From assembly GCA_036262075.1 (NCBI GenBank), contig DATAJO010000001.1:1-64000 (forward strand): 64,000 nucleotides of DNA. The letters are read 5' to 3'. This document shows positions 34,207 to 42,757 of this stretch, piece by piece (position 1 is the stretch's first letter; each line of letters starts with the position of its first letter). Below the pieces are notes generated by a model. It saw only the letters and a program-made list of their open reading frames with translations. It was not told the origin of the DNA and ran no database searches. Both the position numbers and the translations under genes were made by a program. This DNA is from JACDBZ01 sp036262075. GTDB taxonomy: Bacteria > Chloroflexota > Limnocylindria > QHBO01.

Positions 34207-35256
34207 TCAGGTGGCGGACAGCCGCTCCGCCAGCCAGCCGATCGCCTGCGGGTAGCGCCACTCGATCCCGCCGTGCTTGCCCGGGAAGAGCTCGAAGCGC
34301 ACGACCGGCTCGGTGACGCCGATGGCCTCGAGCTCGCGGCGGAAGGCCTCCGCGCCGAGGTCGAGGTAGTACTCGTCGCTCGTGCCGGCGTCGATCCAGA
34401 TCGCGCGCAGCCCGCGCAGCGCATCGGCGCGCGACGGGACCATGCGGACCGGGTCCCAGGCCAGCCAGCGCTCCCAGACCTCCGGCACGAGGCGGCCGGT
34501 GGCGGGATCGAAGGGCAGGCGCACGGTGCCGTCGGCATCGGTCGAGTAGCAGGCCGCCATGGCCCACTCGTTGACGAGCGCCGGGTCGCCGGGCCGCGAT
34601 CGGCCCTGGCGGGAGCGGAAATCGGCCCAGAACGCGTCGAACGAGCCGTCGTGGTGGTCGCGCAGCGCGCGGGCGGCCTCGGGGAACTCCGGCTGGTAGC
34701 AGCACTCGAACAGCGCGTCCCCGGCGTGCGTGGCGAGGCCGCCGAACAGGTCGGGCCGCAGCATCGGCGTGACCATGGCGCCGTAGCCGCCGCTCGACTT
34801 GCCGGCGATGCCGCGATGGGCGGCATCGGCCAGGGTACGGTAGCGGTCGTCGACGAACGGCACGACCTCGTCGCACAGGTAGGTGTGGTAGCGGCCGGTC
34901 CCCGGCGAGTCGAGGAACTGGGAGCCGCCGTAGCTCGTCCACGCGTCGACGTACACGACGATGGCCGGCGTCGCATCGGACCGCGCGAACGAGTCGTCGA
35001 TCATCTCGACCACGGTCGGCGAGAACGCCTTGCGGTTCTTCCACATGTCGACCTGGCCGGTCATGCCCTGGATGAGGTAGATCGTCGGGTAGCGGCGCTC
35101 CGGGTCGTCGTCGTAGCCGGGGGGCGTGTAGACCCACAGTGGACGCCGGTGCGGATCGCCGAGCGGATTGCCGGTGAGCGCCTCGGAGTCGATGACGAGC
35201 TCGTCGAGGCGGCCGGCCCAGTCGTGGCCCCAGGGCCGAGGCAGGTCGGTGGTCAT
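34207..35256 (-). CDS. Alpha/beta-hydrolase esterase (esterase D/antigen 85-like)
   Basis: 349 residues, no signal peptide. The segment RRPLWVYTPPGYDDDPERRY opens the fold as in esterase_phd proteins. The nucleophile elbow is GIAGKSSGGYGAM, and the late His lies in FPGKHGGIEWRY. The natural ester is unknown. A TAGGCT box is seven bases before the start, suggesting a leaderless transcript. Confidence 0.88.
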   Translation of the reverse strand: MTTDLPRPWGHDWAGRLDELVIDSEALTGNPLGDPHRRPLWVYTPPGYDDDPERRYPTIYLIQGMTGQVDMWKNRKAFSPTVVEMIDDSFARSDATPAIVVYVDAWTSYGGSQFLDSPGTGRYHTYLCDEVVPFVDDRYRTLADAAHRGIAGKSSGGYGAMVTPMLRPDLFGGLATHAGDALFECCYQPEFPEAARALRDHHDGSFDAFWADFRSRQGRSRPGDPALVNEWAMAACYSTDADGTVRLPFDPATGRLVPEVWERWLAWDPVRMVPSRADALRGLRAIWIDAGTSDEYYLDLGAEAFRRELEAIGVTEPVVRFELFPGKHGGIEWRYPQAIGWLAERLSAT

Positions 35257-35263
35257 GCGGCGC

Positions 35264-35269
35264 AGCCTA
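35264..35269 (-). promoter_or_regulatory. TAGGCT -10-like box before the esterase gene
   Basis: On the minus strand TAGGCT is followed by seven bases and ATG 35256, with no ribosome-binding site between. It separates the esterase from the ABC operon upstream. Confidence 0.45.
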
Positions 35270-35285
35270 GCGGGCCGCGGCCGGC

Positions 35286-36011
35286 CTAGCCGGTCTCGCC
35301 GCGCAGCTCGACTGTCTCGAGCCGCCGGACGGCGATGAGGAACGCGCCGACGACCACGATGGCGAGGACGACGAGCGCCTCCATGCCCAGCTCGGCGGGG
35401 ACCGCACCCTGGCCGCCGAGCGCGTCACCCACGGCGAGGGCGTGCTGGCGGACCGACAGGATCCGGGTGCCGGCGAACAGCCCGGCCACGACCCCCTCCC
35501 AGACGATGACGTAGGCGAGGCCGATGACGAGCGCGCGCGAGGTGACGAGCGAGAGCGCCACAAAGATGGCCGCGTACTCGAGCCCGGCGACGATCGCCGC
35601 CACCGCGTAGGCGACGCCGAGCCCGATGCTGCCGCCGCTGGCCACGACCCCGGCGATGAGGATCCCGGGCGCCACGATCGCCGAGGTCACGAGCCACGAC
35701 ACGAGGAGCTTGACCGCCACGATGGCGATGCGCGGCACCGGCTTCGAGAGGAGGTACACGATCGTGCCGTCCTCGAGCTCGGAGCCGATGGCGGCGGTGC
35801 CGACGATGACCGCCACGAGCGGCAGGACGACGGCGATGCCGAAGTCGGCGAGGAGGCCCCCGGTGAACCGCAGCGCCTCGCTCTCGGTCGGGTCGGACAG
35901 CCGGAACAGCGCCGCGACGAGGACGACGAGGGCGCTGGCCAGGGCGAGGAGCAGCGTACGGCGCCGGTTGAGGAGGCTGCGCAGCGTGATCGAGAACAGG
36001 GTGCGGATCAT
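35286..36011 (-). CDS. ABC-2 family permease
   Basis: 241 residues with six membrane segments (first SLLNRRRTLLLALASALVVL). It resembles NosY-type permeases, with the cytoplasmic segment ELEDGTIVYLLSKPV. It starts inside the stop of the upstream ATPase (ATGA) and is the last gene of a four-gene operon. Confidence 0.9.
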   Translation of the reverse strand: MIRTLFSITLRSLLNRRRTLLLALASALVVLVAALFRLSDPTESEALRFTGGLLADFGIAVVLPLVAVIVGTAAIGSELEDGTIVYLLSKPVPRIAIVAVKLLVSWLVTSAIVAPGILIAGVVASGGSIGLGVAYAVAAIVAGLEYAAIFVALSLVTSRALVIGLAYVIVWEGVVAGLFAGTRILSVRQHALAVGDALGGQGAVPAELGMEALVVLAIVVVGAFLIAVRRLETVELRGETG

Positions 36012-36916
36012 CGGCGCACGAGGTAGCTGAAGACCGATTCGAGCGACTCGTCGGCCGGTCGCAGCTCGAGCAGCGAGACGCCGGCACGCTGGGCGGCCGG
36101 CGCGATCGCCCGGGTCAGGGCGCCGTAGTCGACGGTCTGGACGTTGAGCGTGCCGTCGGCGAGCTCGACGGCGCGCACCTCGGGCACGGCCATGAGCTCG
36201 CGCGCCAGGCGACGGTCGTCGGTGGTGCGGATGGTGAACGAATGGGGTCGATCGGTCATCAGGCGACGGATGCGACGGAAGTCGCCCGACGCGGCGAGCC
36301 GGCCGGCGACGACGACGAGGACGCGATCGGACAGGCGCTCGACCTCCTCGAGGATGTGGCTGCTGAACAGGATCGTGCGCCCCTCGGCCGCCATCCGGCG
36401 CAGGAGGTCCATCATGTGCAGCCGCTGGCGCGGGTCCATGCCGTTGAACGGCTCGTCGAGGATGAGGACCGGCGGGTCGTGGACGAGCGCGGCCGCGACC
36501 TTCACCCGCTGCCGCATGCCCTTCGAATAGCCGCCGATGGCCCGGTTCGCCGCGGCGACGAGGTCGACCATGCCGATCGCGCGCTCGGCGGCGGCGACCG
36601 GGTCCGGCACGTCCTGGAGCCGGGCCGAGGCCTCGACGAACTGGCGGCCGGTGAGGAAGTCGTAGACCGCCTCGCGCTCGGGGACGAAGCCGATGCTGCG
36701 GTACAGCTCGGGGTGGCGCCAGGTCGGCGTGTCGTCGAGCCGCACCTCTCCCGCGGACGGGGCCAGGAAGCCGGCCATCATGTGGAGCAGCGTCGTCTTG
36801 CCCGCACCGTTCGGGCCGAGCAGGCCGGTGATGCCGGGGCCGATCTCGAAGGTGACGTCGTTGACGGCCACGACGTTGCCGTACCAGCGCGAGACGTTGG
36901 TGAGCCGCAGCGTCAT
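36008..36916 (-). CDS. ABC transporter ATP-binding protein
   Basis: 302 residues. Walker A is GPNGAGKTT, the signature YSKGMRQRVK, Walker B VLILDEPFNGMDP, and the switch His in SSHILEEVERL. The atypical signature (SKGM instead of SGGQ) is common in NatA/CcmA-like exporters. It is coupled by overlaps to permeases on both sides (36916-37803 and 35286-36011). Confidence 0.93.
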   Translation of the reverse strand: MTLRLTNVSRWYGNVVAVNDVTFEIGPGITGLLGPNGAGKTTLLHMMAGFLAPSAGEVRLDDTPTWRHPELYRSIGFVPEREAVYDFLTGRQFVEASARLQDVPDPVAAAERAIGMVDLVAAANRAIGGYSKGMRQRVKVAAALVHDPPVLILDEPFNGMDPRQRLHMMDLLRRMAAEGRTILFSSHILEEVERLSDRVLVVVAGRLAASGDFRRIRRLMTDRPHSFTIRTTDDRRLARELMAVPEVRAVELADGTLNVQTVDYGALTRAIAPAAQRAGVSLLELRPADESLESVFSYLVRR

Positions 36917-37803
36917 CACGTCGAGATGCTCCGGTAGCGCAGGGCGAGCAGCCCGAGGCAGATGGCGAGCAGCACGACCGTCGCGATGCCGTAGATCGGC
37001 AGGTCGATCCCCGCCGCCCCGACCGGCGAGTCCGGCAGCGAGCCGCCGAACAGCCACTGGCGCGTGCCGTCGAGGATGGCGAGCGGGTTGAGAAACGGCG
37101 CGAACGTCTCGAGCCCGCCGCCCTGCGACTGGAACACGCCGCTCACCGCGCTGCCGATGAGGAACAGGGCGAGGATGCCGCCGGCCGCGTACGCCCGCCG
37201 GCCGGCGAGGGCGCAGATGGCGAGGCCGATGGCGCTCAGCACGACGGCGTGGAGGACGCCGGAGCCGATGATGGCGGGCAGCGCCCCGACCTCGTCCCCG
37301 AGGGCGGCGACGATGTCCTCCGACGCCAGCACGCGTCCGAGCCACAGCACGACGGTCGGCAGCAGCGTGAGGGCCAGCATGCCCAGCGCCAGCGCGCCGA
37401 GCTTGGCGACGACGTAGTCCACGCGGCTGATCGGCCGGCTGAAATAGAGCGGCAGGACGCGGAAGCGGATGTCGTTGACGACGAGCTCGGGCGCCTGGGC
37501 GGCGAGGAAGATCGGGAACAGCGCGCCGATCTCCCACAGGATGCTCTCGTAGCTGTACAGCTCGATGATGTCGCCGGCGAGGACCTTGATCGCCACGGCC
37601 ACGATGGCCGGCATGAGGGCCAGCGCGACGAGGCCCCACGGCAGGACCTTCGAGCGGCCCGATCGGCCGAGGCCGAAGACGGAGCGCACGCCGGCGCTGA
37701 CGATGGCGGCGATCGCCTCGCGCCGCCCGAGCCGCGGCCCGTCGTAGTGGCGGTAGCCGATGTCGTAGATCGTGCCGGCGGCCGGCTCGGGCACGCTGCT
37801 CAT
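36916..37803 (-). CDS. ABC-2 family permease
   Basis: 295 residues with about six membrane segments. It shares TGATG with the next gene and overlaps the upstream ATPase stop by four bases. The segment YRHYDGPRLGRREA near the N-terminus is characteristic of ABC-2 permeases of this sort. It pairs either with the ATPase at 37800-38792 or with that at 36008-36916. Confidence 0.9.
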   Translation of the reverse strand: MSSVPEPAAGTIYDIGYRHYDGPRLGRREAIAAIVSAGVRSVFGLGRSGRSKVLPWGLVALALMPAIVAVAIKVLAGDIIELYSYESILWEIGALFPIFLAAQAPELVVNDIRFRVLPLYFSRPISRVDYVVAKLGALALGMLALTLLPTVVLWLGRVLASEDIVAALGDEVGALPAIIGSGVLHAVVLSAIGLAICALAGRRAYAAGGILALFLIGSAVSGVFQSQGGGLETFAPFLNPLAILDGTRQWLFGGSLPDSPVGAAGIDLPIYGIATVVLLAICLGLLALRYRSIST

Positions 37804-38792
37804 CGGTCCTCTCCGGTCGGCGCGACGGGTGCGGCAGGCCCCGCGGGCGTCGCGGGCGCCGCGGGCGCCGTCTCGGCGACGCCGTCGCGGAACAGGTCCT
37901 CGAGCTGGTGGCGTCCCGCCTCGATGCGCACGAGCGCGAGGTTCAGGTCGACCGCCCCGTCGCGGATGGCGTCGACGATGGCCGTCTCGCCACCCGGCCC
38001 GGTGGCGAGGTCGACGAGCATCGTCCGCCCGTCGGCCCGCGCGTCGACGCCGAGGGCGGTGAGCCGCTCGACGAGCGGCGCGGCGTCCTCCTCGGTCTCG
38101 ACCAGCAGCTGCCCGGTGCGCTCGGTGAAGGCGGTGAGCGGCGCCGTGCGCAGCAGCCGGCCGGCGTCGATGGCCACGAGCCAGGTGGCGACGCGCTCGA
38201 TCTCGCCGAGCAGATGGCTGGCGACGATGACGGTGATGCCGAAGTCCCGCCCGATGCGCTGGATGAGCCCGAGCATCTCGTCGCGCCCCGCCGGGTCGAG
38301 GCCGTTCGTCGGCTCGTCGAGGAACACGAGCTTCGGGTCGTGGACGAGCGCCTGGGCGAGCTTCACGCGCTGCTTCATGCCGGTCGAATAGCCGCCGATC
38401 GGCCGGTAGCGCTCCTCGTACAGCCCGACGTGGCGCAGCGTATCGGCGGTGCGCTCGCGGGCCGCGCCCGCGGGCAGGCCCGAGACGCGCGCCATGTGCG
38501 CGACGAACTCGGTGGCGGAGACATCGGCCGGGAGGCAGTCGTGCTCCGGCATGTAGCCCACGAGCTCGCGGATGCGCGCGCCGTCGCGGGCCACGTCCAT
38601 GCCGAGGACGCTCGCCTCGCCCTCGGTGGCCGGGAGCAGCCCCAGGAGGATCTTGAGGAGCGTGCTCTTCCCGGCGCCGTTCGCCCCGACGAGGCCGATG
38701 ATGCCCTCGTCGATCTCGAGGGTCAGGCCGTCGAGGGCCGTGACGCCACCGGGATACCGCTTCGTCAGCGCCCGCGTGCCGATGAGGGCCAT
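37800..38792 (-). CDS. ABC transporter ATP-binding protein
   Basis: 330 residues. Walker A is GANGAGKST, the signature YSTGMKQRVK, Walker B LVFLDEPTNGLDP, and the switch His in ASHLLGEIERV. The C-terminal tail is a low-complexity Ala/Pro/Gly stretch. First gene of the four-gene operon; a TAGACT box lies seven bases before its start and presumably drives the operon. Confidence 0.93.
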   Translation of the reverse strand: MALIGTRALTKRYPGGVTALDGLTLEIDEGIIGLVGANGAGKSTLLKILLGLLPATEGEASVLGMDVARDGARIRELVGYMPEHDCLPADVSATEFVAHMARVSGLPAGAARERTADTLRHVGLYEERYRPIGGYSTGMKQRVKLAQALVHDPKLVFLDEPTNGLDPAGRDEMLGLIQRIGRDFGITVIVASHLLGEIERVATWLVAIDAGRLLRTAPLTAFTERTGQLLVETEEDAAPLVERLTALGVDARADGRTMLVDLATGPGGETAIVDAIRDGAVDLNLALVRIEAGRHQLEDLFRDGVAETAPAAPATPAGPAAPVAPTGEDR

Positions 38793-38799
38793 CGCGTCC

Positions 38800-38805
38800 A
38801 GTCTA
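38800..38805 (-). promoter_or_regulatory. TAGACT -10-like box of the double ABC operon
   Basis: On the minus strand TAGACT is followed by seven bases and ATG 38792. There is no Shine-Dalgarno sequence between box and start. Confidence 0.5.
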
Positions 38806-38948
38806 CCTGCCGCTTCCGCGCCACCTGCGCCCGCGCTCGTTACGCGGGGTCAGTGCCGGCGTTACGTGCTGGACGGGCAACGCAGCACCGAAGCGCCGCG
38901 GAGCGCGCGAGCGAGCGCCCGGGGGCAACGGACCGGGACCGGCGCCGG

Positions 38949-39146
38949 CTACATGCTGGGGACGTAGTCGGGGTCGAAGAACTTCTCGGGGTTCTCGTCG
39001 AAGTCGAGCTTGCAGCCCTTGCCGCAGAAGAAGTACGTCGTGCCGTCGTGCTCGCTGCGCAGCCCCTGCGCGGTCGCGATCTCGGGGTTGACCTGCATGC
39101 CGCACACGGGATCGGTCGCCATCGGTGCCATCTCCAGTTCGTTCAT
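38949..39146 (-). CDS. YHS-domain metal-binding protein
   Basis: 65 residues. The YHS core is visible: DPVCGMQVNPE, then TTYFFCGKGCKLDFDENP. The Cys residues of CGM and CGKGC can bind a soft metal. The gene follows copA by 13 bases on the same strand, so it is probably a copper chaperone or sensor working with the pump. Confidence 0.88.
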   Translation of the reverse strand: MNELEMAPMATDPVCGMQVNPEIATAQGLRSEHDGTTYFFCGKGCKLDFDENPEKFFDPDYVPSM

Positions 39147-39159
39147 CGGGTCCTCGTGA

Positions 39160-41442
39160 TCAGGCGGCACGGAACGTTCGCAGCCGCAGGGAGTTGGCGA
39201 CGACGCTGACGCTCGACAGCGCCATCGCTCCGGCCGCGAGGGCCGGGTTGAGCAGGACGCCTGCCAGCGGGAAGAGCAGGCCGGCGGCGACGGGGATGAG
39301 CAGGACGTTGTAGCCGAACGCCCAGCCGAGGTTCTGGCGGATCGTCCGCAGCGTGGCGCGCGACAGCCGGATGGCGGTCGGCACGCTCGCCAGGTCGTCG
39401 CCGATGAGCGTGATGTCGGACGCCTCGAGCGCGACGTCGGCGCCGGTGCCGATGGCGATGCCGAGATCGGCCTGGGCCAGCGCGGGCGCGTCGTTGATGC
39501 CGTCGCCGACCATGGCGACGACGGCGCCATCGGCCTGGAGGCGGGAGACCGCGGCGGCCTTGTCGGCCGGGAGGACCTCGGCCAGGATCCGATCCGGACC
39601 GATGCCGACCTGCGCGCCGATCGTCTCGGCGCTGGCGCGGCGGTCGCCCGTGATCATCCACACGTCGAGCCCGGCTCGATGGAGGCGCGCGATCGCCGCC
39701 TTCGACGACGGCTTCACGGTATCCGACAGCGCGACGACGCCGAGGGGACGGCCGTCGGCGGCGACGAACACCGCCGATGCGCCGCTGGCCGCCATCTCGC
39801 CCGCGGCGGTGGCCAGCGACCCGACGTCGACGCCCGCATCAGCGAGGTAGCGCTCGGTCCCGGCGAGGACCTCGCGGCCGTCGACGCTGGCACGGACGCC
39901 GCGGCCGGGAACGGCCTCGAAGGCGGTGGCCTTCGCGCTCTCGACGCCCAGCGCATCGGCGTGGCGCACGATCGCCTCGGCCAGCGGGTGCTCGCTTCCG
40001 CGCTCGGCGGCCGCGGCGAGGCGCAGCAGATCGGCCTCGGACGCGCCCGGCGCGAGGTCGACGCGGGTGACGGACGGCTGGCCCCGGGTGATCGTGCCGG
40101 TCTTGTCGAGCACGATGGCGGTGATGCGCTGCGCGCCCTCGAGGGCCGCGCCGTCGCGGACGAGGATGCCGTTCTCGGCGCCCTTGCCGGTGCCGACCAT
40201 GATCGCCGTCGGGGTGGCGAGGCCCATGGCGCATGGGCAGGCGATGATGAGGACGGCGATCGCGCTCGTCAGCGCGAACGTCAGCTTCGGCTCCGGGCCG
40301 AACAGCATCCAGCCGGCGAAGGTGAGCGCCGCGATGCCGATGACGGCCGGCACGAACCAGCCGGTGACCCGGTCGGCCACGCGCTGGATCGGCGCCTTCG
40401 AGCCCTGCGCCTGCTCGACGAGCGTCACGATCTGGGCGAGCGTCGTATCGCGCCCGACGCGCTCGGCGCGGAGGACGAACGAGCCGGTCGTGTTCATCGT
40501 GCCGCCGATGACCCGGTCGCCACGCGCCTTCTCGACCGGCAGCGACTCGCCGGTGAGCATCGACTCGTCGAGCGTCGACGCGCCGTCGATGACGATGCCG
40601 TCGACCGGCACCCGATCGCCTGGCCGGACGCGCACGAGGTCGCCGACCGCCACCTGGTCGATCGGGACCTCCCGCTCGCCGCCCTCGCGCAGGACGCGGG
40701 CCGTCTGTGGCCGGAGCTTCAGGAGCGCCTTCACCGCACCCGCGGCGCGGCCCTTGGCGCGCGCCTCGAGCCAGCGGCCGAACAGCACGAGGCCGATGAT
40801 GACCGCCGCCGAGTCGAAGTACGTCTCGTGCGACAGCCCGGCGCGCATGACGACGTCGGGCATGAGCGTGACGACCATCGAGTAGCCGTACGCGGCGAGC
40901 GTGCCCATCGCCACCAGGGTGTTCATGTTCACGTCGCCGTGGCGGATGCCGCGCGCCGCGGCCACGAGGAAGCGCCGGCCGAAGACGAACTGGACGATCG
41001 TGGCGGGGGCGATGAGCCAGCGGTTGACGTCGACCATCGGCCAGGGCGTGCCGCCCGGCCAGAACATCACGGCCATCATCGCCAGGCCCGCGACGGTCGA
41101 CAGGATCGCGCCGGTGAGGAGCTCGCGCTGCTCGGCCGCCCGGGCGGCCTCCTCGGCGTCGGCGGTGGCGGCCGCATCGGCTTCCGTGCTCGCGTCGCGG
41201 CCGACCTCGTAGCCGGCGGCCTCGATGGCCGCCACGATTCCTCCGCGGTCGATGCGCGACGGGTCGAACCTGACGGTCGCGCGCTCGGTGGCGAGGTTGA
41301 CCGCCGCCGTGCTCACGCCATCGGCGTTGCTCAGGAAGCGCTCGATGCGGTTCACGCAGCTCGCGCAGGTCATGCCGACGACGGGCAGCGTGAGCTCGGC
41401 GTCGGCGGAGGCGGGGGAGGTGGTGTGCGCGCTGGCGGTCAC
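39160..41442 (-). CDS. copA: Copper-exporting P1B-type ATPase
   Basis: 760 residues from GTG 41442. One N-terminal heavy-metal-associated domain has GMTCASC at residues 23-29. The transmembrane metal site is IIACPCAMGLATP. The phosphorylated Asp is in DKTGTITRG (about residue 446), with TGES in the actuator domain. The TM7 FGYN and TM8 MALSSVSV motifs identify Cu(I)-type (P1B-1) pumps. A palindrome overlapping the promoter (41451-41469) suggests copper-responsive control. The YHS protein follows it. Confidence 0.96.
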   Translation of the reverse strand: MTASAHTTSPASADAELTLPVVGMTCASCVNRIERFLSNADGVSTAAVNLATERATVRFDPSRIDRGGIVAAIEAAGYEVGRDASTEADAAATADAEEAARAAEQRELLTGAILSTVAGLAMMAVMFWPGGTPWPMVDVNRWLIAPATIVQFVFGRRFLVAAARGIRHGDVNMNTLVAMGTLAAYGYSMVVTLMPDVVMRAGLSHETYFDSAAVIIGLVLFGRWLEARAKGRAAGAVKALLKLRPQTARVLREGGEREVPIDQVAVGDLVRVRPGDRVPVDGIVIDGASTLDESMLTGESLPVEKARGDRVIGGTMNTTGSFVLRAERVGRDTTLAQIVTLVEQAQGSKAPIQRVADRVTGWFVPAVIGIAALTFAGWMLFGPEPKLTFALTSAIAVLIIACPCAMGLATPTAIMVGTGKGAENGILVRDGAALEGAQRITAIVLDKTGTITRGQPSVTRVDLAPGASEADLLRLAAAAERGSEHPLAEAIVRHADALGVESAKATAFEAVPGRGVRASVDGREVLAGTERYLADAGVDVGSLATAAGEMAASGASAVFVAADGRPLGVVALSDTVKPSSKAAIARLHRAGLDVWMITGDRRASAETIGAQVGIGPDRILAEVLPADKAAAVSRLQADGAVVAMVGDGINDAPALAQADLGIAIGTGADVALEASDITLIGDDLASVPTAIRLSRATLRTIRQNLGWAFGYNVLLIPVAAGLLFPLAGVLLNPALAAGAMALSSVSVVANSLRLRTFRAA

Positions 41443-41450
41443 GCTCCAAG

Positions 41451-41469
41451 GATACTACAGGGGAGTATC
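41451..41469. promoter_or_regulatory. Palindromic operator-like site at the copA promoter
   Basis: GATACT (41451-41456) and AGTATC (41464-41469) are perfect six-base arms around the G-rich centre ACAGGGG. The layout recalls CsoR copper-sensor operators (TAC-type arms around a GC-rich core). The site overlaps the -10-like box TATCCT (41449-41454, minus) that lies six bases before the copA GTG. No CsoR or CueR gene is in the window. Confidence 0.55.
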
Positions 41470-41497
41470 GGATCGGAGTGCGAACCGCGGGGCCGGG

Positions 41498-41503
41498 TAG
41501 AGT
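41498..41503 (+). promoter_or_regulatory. TAGAGT -10-like box before glycogen synthase
   Basis: The hexamer lies six bases upstream of GTG 41510, divergent from the copA promoter. No ribosome-binding site is present. Confidence 0.5.
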
Positions 41504-41509
41504 GATCGC

Positions 41510-42748
41510 GTGCGCGCGCTCATCCTGACGAACGAGTTCCCGCCCGACATCTACGGCGGCGCCGGCGTCCACGTCGCGGAGCTGACGCGGCACCTCCACG
41601 GCCTCGTCGAGCTCGACATCCGCACGTTCGGCTCGGCCACCGCGGATGAGCCCGCCTGGCGTGTGCGGGGCTACCCGGCGGCGCACGACCTCTCGACAGC
41701 CGATGAGCGCCTGAGGCCGATGCTCGGCGCGTTGTCGCGCGACATCGGCATGATCGCCGACCCGGTCGACGCCGACGTCGTCCACGTCCACACCTGGTAC
41801 ACGCACCTCGCCGGCCTCCTCGTGCGGCTGGCATACGGCATCCCGCTCGTCCTGACCGTCCATTCGCTCGAGCCGCTGCGGCCCTGGAAGCGCGAGCAGC
41901 TCGGCGGCGGATACGACGTGTCCGCCTGGGTCGAGCGCACCGCCATCCAGACGGCCGATGCGGTCATCGCCGTGAGCCAGGGCACGCGCGACGACGTCCT
42001 GCGCCTCTTCGACGTCGACCCGGCCCGGGTCCACGTCATCTACAACGGCATCGACGCCGACTTCTACCGCCCCGACCCGGCGACCGATGCGCTCGAGAAG
42101 TACGGCATCGACCCCGCCGTGCCGTACGTCCTGTTCGTCGGTCGCATCACCCGCCAGAAGGGGATCGTCCACCTCGTGCGGGCCATCCGCCACCTCGACC
42201 CGGGCATCGGCGTCGTGCTCTGCGCCGGCCAGCCCGACACCCCGGAGATCGCGCGCGAGATGGCCGAGGGCGTGCGCGCCGCCCAGGCCGAGCGTCCGAA
42301 CGTGGTGTGGATCGAGGCGATGCTGCCGCGCGAGGAGGTGCGCCAGCTCTACTCGCACGCGGCGGTGTTCTGCTGCCCCTCGGTCTACGAGCCGTTCGGC
42401 ATCATCAACCTCGAGGCCGCGGCGTGCGAGACCCCGGTCGTCGCCTCGGCCGTCGGCGGCATCCCGGAGGTCGTCGTCGACGGCGAGACCGGGCTGCTCG
42501 TGCCGGTGGAGCTCTCCGTCGACGACCCGATGGCGCCGGTCGACCCGGACCGCTTCGAGCGCAACCTCGCCGGCGCGATCAACGCGCTCATGGCCGATCC
42601 CGCCACCCGCGAGGTCATGGGACGGGCCGGCCGTCGGCGCGCGGTCGAGCGCTTCGGCTGGGAGGCGATCGCCGCCCAGACCGCGGACCTGTACCGCACG
42701 ACAACGACCGCACGGACGCCATCGGGGCGTGCGTCGCATGGGGCGTAG
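41510..42748 (+). CDS. glgA: Glycogen synthase, corynebacterial type (GT4 glycosyltransferase)
   Basis: 412 residues, GT-B fold. The N-terminal segment LTNEFPPDIYGGAGVHVAEL and the DVVHVHTWYTHL region match the actinobacterial GlgA/GlgM family. The donor site has VGRITRQKGI, and the catalytic E-x7-E is in SVYEPFGIINLEA. It would extend alpha-glucans from ADP- or UDP-glucose, or make maltose-1-phosphate; the acceptor is not decided by sequence. Its stop codon TAG is the first part of the next gene's -10 box. Confidence 0.88.
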   Translation: MRALILTNEFPPDIYGGAGVHVAELTRHLHGLVELDIRTFGSATADEPAWRVRGYPAAHDLSTADERLRPMLGALSRDIGMIADPVDADVVHVHTWYTHLAGLLVRLAYGIPLVLTVHSLEPLRPWKREQLGGGYDVSAWVERTAIQTADAVIAVSQGTRDDVLRLFDVDPARVHVIYNGIDADFYRPDPATDALEKYGIDPAVPYVLFVGRITRQKGIVHLVRAIRHLDPGIGVVLCAGQPDTPEIAREMAEGVRAAQAERPNVVWIEAMLPREEVRQLYSHAAVFCCPSVYEPFGIINLEAAACETPVVASAVGGIPEVVVDGETGLLVPVELSVDDPMAPVDPDRFERNLAGAINALMADPATREVMGRAGRRRAVERFGWEAIAAQTADLYRTTTTARTPSGRASHGA

Positions 42749-42751
42749 ACT
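42746..42751 (+). promoter_or_regulatory. TAGACT -10-like box before the LiaF-like gene
   Basis: The box is six bases upstream of GTG 42758. Its first three bases are the stop codon of the preceding glycogen synthase. Confidence 0.5.
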
Positions 42752-42757
42752 GCGGGA

